From assembly GCA_041776485.1 (NCBI GenBank), contig JBHBQE010000007.1, positions 1-24,318 on the forward strand: a stretch of 24,318 nucleotides of DNA. Reading direction: 5' to 3'. How positions within the stretch are numbered: the stretch's first letter is position 1; the number at the start of each line of letters is the position of its first letter. Under the pieces are notes generated by a model. It ran no database searches. It was not told where the DNA came from and saw only the letters and a program-made list of their open reading frames with translations. Both the position numbers and the translations under genes were made by a program. Source of the stretch: JBHBQE01 sp041776485 (lineage in GTDB: Bacteria; Bacillota; Clostridia; Lachnospirales; Lachnospiraceae). Below, in pieces: positions 1 through 7,240 of this stretch.

Positions 1-1
1 A

Positions 2-1081
2 AAAAATCATATTTTAAAGAATCTGAATCTTATAATAGAGGATGGAGATTTTATGACCTTTTTAGGACCGTCTGGGTGTGGGAAAACTACCACGTTGAGA
101 GTACTTTCAGGACTTGAAAGACCGCAAAAAGGTGAAATATATATGGATGGGGAGAAGAAGGCAGATGCAAGAGAAGCATTTTTCGCTCCCCCATCCAAAA
201 GAAATCTTAATTTAGTATTCCAATCCTATGCTCTTTGGCCTCACATGACAGTGCGACAGAATATTGAATTTGGCTTAAAGCTTAAGAAACTATCCAAAGA
301 GGAGGTTTCAAGACGAGTTTTAGATTCCCTAAAAAGGATGGAAATACAGGAGTATATTGACAGATATCCTTCGGAATTATCCGGAGGACAGCAACAAAGG
401 GTGGCGATAGCAAGGGCGATAGCTTCCGAGCCCAAACTTTTGCTTCTTGATGAGCCTCTTTCTAATCTTGATGCAAAGCTTCGGGTAAATATGAGATCGG
501 AACTTAAAAGACTGCATACGGAAACAAAAACTACGATGATATATGTAACCCATGACCAGACAGAGGCTCTTACCATGTCTACTAAAATTGCCATTTTCAA
601 GGAGGGGGAGATTGTTCAGGTTGGGAAGCCTTTGGATTTATACAATAATCCCGGGAATCTGTATGTGGCAGATTTTATAGGGAATCCAAGAATTAACCTT
701 ATAGACGCAAGATGTACCGTCAACAAAGGTGTGATGAGTATAAAAAGTATTTTGGGAGAGATGGAATTTTCTAATGAATCTTTTGAAGGTAATATTTCCG
801 ACAAGGATGGCTTTGATGTTGTCGTTGGTATTAGGGCAGAAAGAATGAAGATACATACCCAAAGGGAAAATGAAGGTGATGTGGAGGCGACGGTATATAC
901 AACCATGCCGGATGGATCAGAATCATTAAATACACTTAAGATAGACAATGACTTTATTGTGGTTAAGGAGCTGGGAACAACAGATTATGAACCTAACCAA
1001 AAGGTATATTTGAAGATAGAACAAAGTAAATTGAATGTATTTGACGCAGAAAGCCAAATGCTCATTAAGCGTTCATGCTGA
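2..1081 (+). CDS. ABC importer ATP-binding subunit, 5' end cut by window edge
   Basis: This is the ATPase of an ABC importer, which hydrolyses ATP on the inner face of the membrane to drive uptake. The reading frame is open from base 2, and the codons before the ATG at 53 read as a normal ABC N-terminus (KNLNLIIEDGDF just before the Walker A region). That ATG is therefore internal and the true start lies to the left. Counting from base 2, Walker A GPSGCGKTT is at about 22-30, the signature LSGGQQQR at 126, Walker B LLLLDEP with Asp150 and Glu151, then the D-loop SNLDAKLR and the switch histidine in YVTHDQTEA. The C-terminal third looks like the TOBE regulatory domain of the MalK/PotA/FbpC group. 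It lies 36 bases before a solute-binding lipoprotein, and the permease is presumably off the left edge. Sugar, polyamine, iron and phosphorylated compounds are all possible substrates for this subfamily. Confidence 0.93.
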   Translation, partial: KNHILKNLNLIIEDGDFMTFLGPSGCGKTTTLRVLSGLERPQKGEIYMDGEKKADAREAFFAPPSKRNLNLVFQSYALWPHMTVRQNIEFGLKLKKLSKEEVSRRVLDSLKRMEIQEYIDRYPSELSGGQQQRVAIARAIASEPKLLLLDEPLSNLDAKLRVNMRSELKRLHTETKTTMIYVTHDQTEALTMSTKIAIFKEGEIVQVGKPLDLYNNPGNLYVADFIGNPRINLIDARCTVNKGVMSIKSILGEMEFSNESFEGNISDKDGFDVVVGIRAERMKIHTQRENEGDVEATVYTTMPDGSESLNTLKIDNDFIVVKELGTTDYEPNQKVYLKIEQSKLNVFDAESQMLIKRSC

Positions 1082-1117
1082 TGGTGAGTCAGCTTAAATA
1101 ACAAGAGGAGGTTAAAT

Positions 1118-2320
1118 ATGATTAAGGAAAAATTGCTTGCTATAGGGCTTACAGGTGCAATGCTTATATCCTTTATTGCATGCGAAAAATCCGCGGAGGA
1201 AACTGAGATGTCATCACAATCGGTAAGCAAAGAGGCTACAGAGTGGGAAAGGACTTCTGGTATTTTTAACGAGGAAGAGTCTGATGAGGAACTGTATGAG
1301 TTAGCTAAAAAGGAGGGAGAAGTTACAATTTATTCAATTTCATCAAGGACACCTAAGGTTATAGAGGCATTTAATGCGAAATACCCCGGTGTTACGGCAA
1401 AATCCTTTGACCTTGCCACAAATGAGCTTTTAGAGAAGGTGACAAGAGAGCATGAGGCTGGACAACATGTGGCAGACGTAATACATACAAAAGACGAAGA
1501 TGGATCCTTATATAATGAGTATGTAAAGCAGGGGATACTATATAATTATAGACCTTTTGATATTTTAAGCCATATAGATGAGGAGTATACTAAAACTCAG
1601 ACGCCTTTATATATTGAATTAACCCAGTTGTTCTATAACGAGGAGGCAAATCCCGATGGTCCCCCTGTAACGAATATTTGGGAAATAACAGAGGAAAAGT
1701 GGAAAGGCAGAATTGTTATGCAAAATCCCTTGGATAATCTTTCCTGGGGGTCATGGATAGCCGGATTTTGCACTGGCGATGTACCTGAACAATTAGAAAA
1801 GGCATACAAGGATTTATACAAAAAGGATTTAGAGATATCAAGTGAATGTGCAAATGCAGGATATGAATTTCTTAAGAGATTACATGAAAATGATCCGGTA
1901 TATGCGTCTTCGTCAGATGAGGTTGCCGAGTCTGTAGGAACAAAGGGGCAAACCAATCCGCCAATTGGATTTTGTGCTTCTTCAAAACTTAGAAAAAACG
2001 AGGACAATGATTGGTGCCTGGCTCCAATAAATCTGGTACCCACAACAGGAATTCCTAATATCAACACTCTTTATATTGTTGAAGGAAGTGAGCATACTGC
2101 TGCAGCTAAATTGCTGATTAGATTTATGATGGGTGGAGTTGATGGAGATTTGTCAGGATATGAGCCGTTTAACACCCTTGGAGGTTGGCCGGTGAGAGAT
2201 GATATAGAGCCAGCAGGGGGAAGCACGCCATTTGAAGAGCTAAATGTATCAAGTTTTAATCCGGAGGAATTGTATTTGATAGTGAATGACGTTCGCGATT
2301 TCTGGACATTGCTGGGATAG
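1118..2320 (+). CDS. ABC transporter substrate-binding lipoprotein (FbpA/AfuA-like)
   Basis: This is the extracellular solute-binding component for the ABC importer encoded just upstream. The 400-residue product begins with a basic N-terminus and hydrophobic segment ending in FIAC, a slightly off-consensus lipobox, so the mature protein would be anchored at Cys22. An acidic, serine-rich linker follows, then a segment ELYELAKKEGEVTIYS near residue 60. That resembles the start of the domain in the ferric-iron/hexose-phosphate (COG1840-like) binding proteins, and the rest fits a two-lobed binding protein of the usual size. AGGAGG at 1106-1111 precedes the ATG by 6 bases. The ligand cannot be read from sequence. 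Family members bind Fe3+, and at least one (AfuA) binds hexose phosphates. Phosphoesterase genes downstream make a phosphorylated ligand worth considering, but a terminator lies between. Confidence 0.85.
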   Translation: MIKEKLLAIGLTGAMLISFIACEKSAEETEMSSQSVSKEATEWERTSGIFNEEESDEELYELAKKEGEVTIYSISSRTPKVIEAFNAKYPGVTAKSFDLATNELLEKVTREHEAGQHVADVIHTKDEDGSLYNEYVKQGILYNYRPFDILSHIDEEYTKTQTPLYIELTQLFYNEEANPDGPPVTNIWEITEEKWKGRIVMQNPLDNLSWGSWIAGFCTGDVPEQLEKAYKDLYKKDLEISSECANAGYEFLKRLHENDPVYASSSDEVAESVGTKGQTNPPIGFCASSKLRKNEDNDWCLAPINLVPTTGIPNINTLYIVEGSEHTAAAKLLIRFMMGGVDGDLSGYEPFNTLGGWPVRDDIEPAGGSTPFEELNVSSFNPEELYLIVNDVRDFWTLLG

Positions 2321-2352
2321 TAAAATATAGGCATTTAATGTAATGAATATAT

Positions 2353-2400
2353 AAAGGGTCTTTGGCCTGCGAAACTTGTTAAAGACCCTTTTATGTGTTT
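2353..2400 (+). terminator. Hairpin terminator after the transporter operon
   Basis: AAAGGGTCTTT at 2353-2363 pairs perfectly with AAAGACCCTTT at 2381-2391 (11 bp stem, 17-base loop). The 3' side runs into a T-rich tract, TTTTATGTGTTTT, that is interrupted rather than a clean T run. The site lies 33 bases past the binding-protein stop codon. It probably ends the transporter transcript and allows the HAD-PHP pair a separate level of expression. Confidence 0.8.
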
Positions 2401-2438
2401 TATAAAGCATATTTGATTAAGGGAGTGGGAGACTGAAA

Positions 2439-3188
2439 TTGATAAATACAATTTTATTTGATATGGGAGGTACTCTAGAGGATATTAGTTATAGTGAGGA
2501 AACAGAGAACCTTGCCATTAATAAAGTGCTTGAAATATTAGACAGAGAAGGACTTGCTCCTATGGAAAGCTTTGAGGAGACCAAGTCTAAGATCATGAGA
2601 GGAATATTTGCCTATAAGGAGTGGAGTGAGAGGACTAAGAGGGAACTAAAGCCCGAGGAAATATGGACAGACTATTATTTCAAAGACTATAATTTCCCTA
2701 GAGAGCATATTGCCCAAATATCTGAAGAAATGGCTGGGATGTGGGAAGTTACCTATTATAAAAGAAAACTTAGGGATAATGTGATTGAAACCCTAAGGAC
2801 GCTGGAGAACAGGGGATATAAGCTCGGGGTTATATCAAATACTTCTTCTCTTTACTCCGTGTATGATGTATTGGAGGGATATGGCATAAGGGCTTACACT
2901 AAAGAGGTAGTCCTATCTAGTATTACAGGATACAGGAAACCTCACAAAGAGATTTTTAACATAGCATTAAGAGAAATTCACTCTGAGGCAGATAATTGTG
3001 CTTATGTGGGAGATACAGTGTCAAGAGATATTATGGGAGCAAAATCCGCTGGATTTAATACCGCCATTCAGATAAAATCTTTTTTGACAGGAGAAAAGGA
3101 TAAGAATATTAAAGACGGTTTTATGCCTGATTTTATAATTCAAAGCATTTTCGACCTGATTGACATTTTTTCTGATATACAAAGCTAA
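2439..3188 (+). CDS. HAD-superfamily hydrolase with D-x-G motif I
   Basis: This is a 249-residue haloacid-dehalogenase-type hydrolase, probably a cytosolic phosphatase acting on a small phosphorylated metabolite of unknown identity. Motif I is FDMGGTL with nucleophile Asp8. Motif II is ISNTSS (Ser133), motif III has Lys167 in YRKPHKEIF, and motif IV is GDTVSRD with Asp192 and Asp197. Residues of about 20-110 between motifs I and II form a helical cap. The position two after the nucleophile, normally the acid/base Asp of phosphatases, is Gly10. Phosphonatase (Ala) and dehalogenases also lack that Asp, so chemistry should not be assumed. The start is TTG, since no ATG precedes motif I, with GGGAGA at 2427-2432 six bases upstream. 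An in-frame CTG at 2433 is an alternative. The gene follows a terminator and is 18 bases before a PHP phosphoesterase. Confidence 0.85.
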   Translation: MINTILFDMGGTLEDISYSEETENLAINKVLEILDREGLAPMESFEETKSKIMRGIFAYKEWSERTKRELKPEEIWTDYYFKDYNFPREHIAQISEEMAGMWEVTYYKRKLRDNVIETLRTLENRGYKLGVISNTSSLYSVYDVLEGYGIRAYTKEVVLSSITGYRKPHKEIFNIALREIHSEADNCAYVGDTVSRDIMGAKSAGFNTAIQIKSFLTGEKDKNIKDGFMPDFIIQSIFDLIDIFSDIQS

Positions 3189-3206
3189 TGAGGACATGAA
3201 AACATT

Positions 3207-3893
3207 ATGTACAAAATCGAAACTCACCTTCACACAACCTATGTTTCCCATTGTGGCTATTTAGGTGCGCAGGCTTTAATGAAAATGTATAAGGCATGCA
3301 ATTATGATGGAATATGCGTTACAGACCATTACAATCGGGACACCATAGAATATTTGGGGATTGATTTAAATGCCAGAGGCAGCAAAATTGACCAAATTCT
3401 CTATGGATATGAAATGTTGAAAAGGGAGTCGGAGAAAGGAAATTATAATATTAAGATATATCCTGGGGTGGAATTAAGATTTGATGAATCTGAAAATGAC
3501 TATCTGTTATTTGGATTTCACAAGGAATTATTAGAGGATGTGGATCATATAATGAAAATGGGAATAGAGGAATTTTCTAAGCTTGCCCGAGAGGATAATG
3601 CTCTTCTTATACAGGCTCATCCCTATCGCAAAAAGTGCAGTCCTGCAAATCCGAAATGCCTTGATGGGATAGAGACGTTTAACGGGAATCCCAGACATGA
3701 AAATAATAATGATATGGCAAAAAAATTTGCCAAAGAAAATAATTTAATTATGACAGGAGGCTCTGATTGTCACAGGCCGGATGATGAAGGCAGCGGTGGA
3801 ATACTTTCCGAGATTCTTCCAAAGGATGAATTTGAGCTTGCTCAAGTTCTAAGGTCTGGAAATACCAAAATTTTTGCCCGCTCTTTTCATTGA
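3207..3893 (+). CDS. PHP-domain metal-dependent phosphoesterase
   Basis: This 228-residue protein is a stand-alone PHP-domain hydrolase, expected to hydrolyse a phosphomonoester or phosphodiester with bound divalent metals. Metal-ligand motifs appear in family order: HLHT near residue 7, TDHYN near 40, GVELRF near 88 (Glu), QAHPYR near 137 and GSDCH near 188. All canonical ligands look intact, so the enzyme should be active. It carries no polymerase or other fused domain. Histidinol-phosphatase-type and nucleotide/RNA 5' phosphoesterase-type members share this fold and the sequence does not decide between them. It follows the HAD gene by 18 bases with GAGGA at 3190-3194, suggesting co-transcription, and is followed by the separate glgC promoter. 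Confidence 0.85.
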   Translation: MYKIETHLHTTYVSHCGYLGAQALMKMYKACNYDGICVTDHYNRDTIEYLGIDLNARGSKIDQILYGYEMLKRESEKGNYNIKIYPGVELRFDESENDYLLFGFHKELLEDVDHIMKMGIEEFSKLAREDNALLIQAHPYRKKCSPANPKCLDGIETFNGNPRHENNNDMAKKFAKENNLIMTGGSDCHRPDDEGSGGILSEILPKDEFELAQVLRSGNTKIFARSFH

Positions 3894-3923
3894 TTTTCCG
3901 TGAAATCTTTGCTAAAATGTATT

Positions 3924-3952
3924 TTGAGCAGTACAATGTACATAAGTATTAT
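3924..3952 (+). promoter_or_regulatory. Predicted sigma-A promoter of glgC
   Basis: TTGAGC at 3924-3929 and TATTAT at 3947-3952 are separated by exactly 17 bases, close to the housekeeping consensus. Transcription would begin near 3959, leaving only about 11 bases before the ATG at 3970, so the leader is very short. The spacer holds a perfect inverted repeat GTACA-A-TGTAC at 3931-3941, a possible operator. Confidence 0.6.
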
Positions 3953-3969
3953 TTTGGCGAGGTTAGGTT

Positions 3970-5241
3970 ATGGGCAAAGAAATAATCGCTATGCTGCTGG
4001 CGGGTGGTCAAGGCTCCCGCTTGGGGGTACTGACGCAGGAGGTGGCAAAGCCTGCTGTGGCATTTGGTGGGAAATACAGAATAATTGATTTCCCCTTGTC
4101 TAATTGTATCAACTCAGATATCGACACTGTGGGGGTGCTTACCCAATATCAGCCCCTTGTTCTAAATTCTCACATTGGCATTGGAATACCCTGGGACCTT
4201 GATAGAAACGATGGCGGTGTTACTGTGCTTCCGCCCTATGAGGCAGCTGAGGACTCTCAATGGTACTCAGGTACCGCCAATGCTATTTTTCAAAATATTC
4301 GCTATATGGAAAGATATAATCCGAAATATGTTTTGATTCTGTCCGGTGATCATATCTATAAGATGGATTATGGTGCAATGCTTTCCTTCCATAAAAAGAA
4401 AAAAGCAGATGTTACCATTGCGGTTCTTCCTGTTCCCATGGAGGAGGCAAGTCGATTTGGTGTGGTGGTAGCTGATGAGAATAGTCTTATTACAGAGTTT
4501 GAGGAAAAACCTGAGAATCCCAGAAGTAATTTAGCTTCTATGGGGATTTATATATTCTCGTGGGATAGCTTAAAGGAAGGGCTGTTGGAGCTTTCAGAAC
4601 AGCCGGGCTGCGATTTTGGTAAACATGTTATTCCATATCTTCATGCAAACGGGCATAGAACCTTTGCCTACGAATTTAATGGATACTGGAAGGATGTGGG
4701 GACTCTTGGCGCATATTGGGAAGCCAATATGGAGCTTATTGATATTGTTCCGGAGTTTAATTTATACGAGGAATATTGGAAAATATACACCAAGCAGGAA
4801 ACCATAGAGCCTCAGTTTCTTTCTGAAACTGCCAGAGTTGAGCGTGCTTTAATTGGTGCGGGAGATGTTATAAGTGGTGAGGTATATGGCTCTGTGCTGG
4901 GACCGGGAGTTGTTGTAGAGGAGGGAGCCATTGTAAAAGATTCCATTATCATGAGCAGCGTGCTTATTAAGAATGGAGCGGTTATAGATAGGGCAATAAT
5001 TGCCGAAAATTGTATTATAGGCGAGGGAGCGGTTATCGGAACAGGAGAGGCGCTTGAAAGTAAGCTGAATCCTAATATTTATTCCTACGGATTGGCTATA
5101 ATCGGCAGCAATTCCGTTATTCCCCCAGGTGTAAGTATAGGGAAAAATACTGCTATTATGGGAGTTACAGAGACTTCAGATTATATAGATAATGCCTTAG
5201 AAAGCGGTGGTTATATCATAAAATCGGGGGAAACGTCATGA
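3970..5241 (+). CDS. glgC: ADP-glucose pyrophosphorylase, catalytic subunit
   Basis: GlgC converts glucose-1-phosphate and ATP to ADP-glucose and pyrophosphate, the committed step of bacterial glycogen synthesis in the cytosol. The 423-residue length is normal. The nucleotide loop LAGGQGSRL starts at residue 10, followed by KPAVAFGGKYRIIDFPLSN, WYSGTANAI near 98, the catalytic SGDHIYKMDY with Asp127, and the glucose-1-phosphate lysine Lys180 in FEEKP. The C-terminal third has the hydrophobic/Gly periodicity of a left-handed beta-helix (GPGVVVEEGAIVKDSII and following). Its stop overlaps the glgD start by four bases (ATGA), implying translational coupling. All catalytic residues I can place are present, in contrast to the partner GlgD. 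Confidence 0.96.
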   Translation: MGKEIIAMLLAGGQGSRLGVLTQEVAKPAVAFGGKYRIIDFPLSNCINSDIDTVGVLTQYQPLVLNSHIGIGIPWDLDRNDGGVTVLPPYEAAEDSQWYSGTANAIFQNIRYMERYNPKYVLILSGDHIYKMDYGAMLSFHKKKKADVTIAVLPVPMEEASRFGVVVADENSLITEFEEKPENPRSNLASMGIYIFSWDSLKEGLLELSEQPGCDFGKHVIPYLHANGHRTFAYEFNGYWKDVGTLGAYWEANMELIDIVPEFNLYEEYWKIYTKQETIEPQFLSETARVERALIGAGDVISGEVYGSVLGPGVVVEEGAIVKDSIIMSSVLIKNGAVIDRAIIAENCIIGEGAVIGTGEALESKLNPNIYSYGLAIIGSNSVIPPGVSIGKNTAIMGVTETSDYIDNALESGGYIIKSGETS

Positions 5242-6359
5242 AGGCTTTAGGAATTATTTTGGCAGGGGGCAGTAATTCACGTATGAAAAGGCTTACTGCA
5301 AAAAGAGCGCTTGCGGCAATGCCTATAGGCTGCAGCTATCGTGCAATAGATTTTGCATTAAGCAGTATGGCAAGCTCCAGAATACGCACAGTAGCAGTGC
5401 TAAGCCAATATAATACCCGTTCCTTAAATGAACATCTGAATTCCTCTAAATGGTGGCAATTTGGCAGAAAGCAAGGGGGACTGTTCGTCTTTGCACCCAC
5501 TGTCACACCGGAAAACAGCTGGTGGTATAGGGGCACTGCTGATTCTATGTTCCAGAATATGGACTTTTTAAGGGATCACCATGAGCCCTATGTGGTAATA
5601 GCCAGTGCAGATGGAATTTATAAGATGAATTTCAATGAAATGCTGGATTATCATATTGATAAGGGGTCGGATATTACCATTGCCTGTGCCGAAATGCCAA
5701 AAGGGGGAGAGGCATCAAGATTTGGTATGATAACCTTAAATGAGGCTGGGGTTATTACCGAATTTGAGGAGAAACCTTTGGAGTCTGATTCCAATCTGGT
5801 ATCAGCAGGAATTTATATTCTAAGGCGAAGGAGATTAATTGAACTTTTAGAGAAATGCAATGAGGAGGACAGGCATAATTTTGTTACAGGTGTTATTATG
5901 AAACACGTGGGGCAAAAGAAGATGTATGGCTTTAAAATGGATGGATACTGGGACAGTATTTCCACCCCTGAGTCCTACTATAAAATAAATATGGACATGC
6001 TTCGACCTGAGGTTCAGCAATATTTTTTCACCAGCCATAAGCATGAAATATATTCCAAGGCTGCAGATTTACCGCCAACCAAATATAATAAGGGCAGTCA
6101 TGTGATTAATTCTCTTATAGGCTCGGGGAGTATTATAAACAGCCATGTGGAAAACAGTGTAGTATTTAAAAATGTGTATGTGGGGAATGGCAGTGTTGTT
6201 AAAAATTCCCTGATTATGCACGGTGTATATATTGGGGATAATGTTAGAGTAGAGAATTGTATCGTGGAGTCCAATGAAACTCTTTTGTCCGGCTCAAATT
6301 ATATTGGGGAGGGGGACATCAGAGTAATTGCAGACGGGCATAAACGATATGAGATATAG
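5238..6359 (+). CDS. glgD: Glucose-1-phosphate adenylyltransferase, GlgD regulatory subunit
   Basis: GlgD is the paralogous, usually non-catalytic partner of GlgC in Firmicutes; in studied species the mixed complex differs in activity from GlgC alone. At 373 residues it is shorter than the GlgC here. It keeps the fold landmarks (LAGGSNSRM near 9, YRAIDFALSS, WWYRGTADSM near 96, a beta-helix C-terminus) but diverges at key places. The loop GGQGSR becomes GGSNSR, and the catalytic block SGDHIYKMDY becomes SADGIYKMNF. Asp125 is retained while its neighbours and the second Asp are lost. FEEKP is kept. It overlaps glgC by four bases and is followed 36 bases later by spoVG. The divergence supports the subunit name more than an independent enzyme. 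Confidence 0.94.
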   Translation: MKALGIILAGGSNSRMKRLTAKRALAAMPIGCSYRAIDFALSSMASSRIRTVAVLSQYNTRSLNEHLNSSKWWQFGRKQGGLFVFAPTVTPENSWWYRGTADSMFQNMDFLRDHHEPYVVIASADGIYKMNFNEMLDYHIDKGSDITIACAEMPKGGEASRFGMITLNEAGVITEFEEKPLESDSNLVSAGIYILRRRRLIELLEKCNEEDRHNFVTGVIMKHVGQKKMYGFKMDGYWDSISTPESYYKINMDMLRPEVQQYFFTSHKHEIYSKAADLPPTKYNKGSHVINSLIGSGSIINSHVENSVVFKNVYVGNGSVVKNSLIMHGVYIGDNVRVENCIVESNETLLSGSNYIGEGDIRVIADGHKRYEI

Positions 6360-6395
6360 GAAATAGGAATTTTAAATCTGCGGAAGGAGAAGTAC

Positions 6396-6659
6396 ATGAA
6401 CATTACAGACGTAAGAATTAGAATGGTGGAAAAGGCGGGGAAAATGAGAGCAGTTGCCTCTATCACAATAGATGATGCCTTTGTTGTACATGATATTAAG
6501 ATAATAGAGGGAGACAAGGGTTTATTTATAGCCATGCCCAGCAGACGTGCCAGCGGTGGAGATTATAAGGATATTGCCCATCCCATCAAATCAGAAGTTA
6601 GAGATGAATTGCAGGCAATGATACTGGATAAGTATTCTGCTGAAGCGGAAAGGGAGTAA
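6396..6659 (+). CDS. spoVG: SpoVG family RNA/DNA-binding regulator
   Basis: SpoVG is a small cytosolic nucleic-acid-binding regulator found in spore formers and non-spore formers alike. It was first tied to septation and sporulation in Bacillus, so its presence alone does not prove sporulation. The 87-residue product matches the family end to end: MNITDVRIR at the start, ASITIDDAFVVHDIKIIEG in the middle, LFIAMPSRR and then KDIAHPI. AAGGAG at 6384-6389 sits 6 bases before the ATG. The stop codon shares one base with the pth start (TAATG). No promoter is visible in the 36 bases after glgD, so it is probably read from the glgC promoter. Confidence 0.96.
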   Translation: MNITDVRIRMVEKAGKMRAVASITIDDAFVVHDIKIIEGDKGLFIAMPSRRASGGDYKDIAHPIKSEVRDELQAMILDKYSAEAERE

Positions 6660-7240
6660 TGTATCTAATCGCAGGCTTAGGTAACCCGGGACTTAAATAC
6701 AGACATACCAGACATAACGCAGGCTTTGACGCAATAGATTTATTAGCAAAAAAATACAGTATTTCATTAAAGCAAAAAAAATTTCTTGCTTTATATGGTG
6801 ACGGCAGAATAGGCAGCCATAAAGTAGCCTTACTAAAGCCCCAAACTTATATGAATAGGAGTGGGGAGAGTGTTTTTATGGCAGCGTCTGTGCTGAATAT
6901 CGAGCCGGACACAGAGCTTTTGGTTTTAGTTGATGATATTGCCCTTGATTATGGTATGATACGCATTAGAAAGCAAGGCTCTGCCGGTGGGCATAACGGT
7001 CTTAAGAATATTATTTCCTGTATTCACAGCGAAAATTTTGCCAGGATTAGAATAGGTGTGGGAATGAAGCCGCCCCAGGAGGACTTGGCAGATTATGTCA
7101 CTTCAAGACCCCCAAAAGCAGGCAGGCTTCTGCTTGGTAAGGCTTTAGAGGACACAGTAAATGCAGTGGAGATTTTGCTTTCCAGAGACATTGACACAGC
7201 CATGAATACATACAATGGAAAACAGAAATCAAATATTTAA
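6659..7240 (+). CDS. pth: Peptidyl-tRNA hydrolase
   Basis: Pth cleaves the ester bond of peptidyl-tRNAs that drop off ribosomes, recycling tRNA; it is usually essential. The 193-residue length is typical. The family residues are all visible: Asn9 in GLGNPG, catalytic His19 in RHNAGF, Asn66 in TYMN, the Asp92/Asp93 pair in LVDDIALDYG and Asn113 in GGHNGLK. It starts at the last base of the spoVG stop, so translation is likely coupled, and its 3' end overlaps mfd by 26 bases. The pth-mfd adjacency is also known from Bacillus. Confidence 0.97.
   Translation: MYLIAGLGNPGLKYRHTRHNAGFDAIDLLAKKYSISLKQKKFLALYGDGRIGSHKVALLKPQTYMNRSGESVFMAASVLNIEPDTELLVLVDDIALDYGMIRIRKQGSAGGHNGLKNIISCIHSENFARIRIGVGMKPPQEDLADYVTSRPPKAGRLLLGKALEDTVNAVEILLSRDIDTAMNTYNGKQKSNI

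Noticed and set aside
53..55. ATG at 53 as the start of the ABC ATPase gene
   Set aside because: The frame is open from base 2 and the residues before it match a normal ABC N-terminus ahead of Walker A, so the gene is truncated by the window edge rather than starting there.
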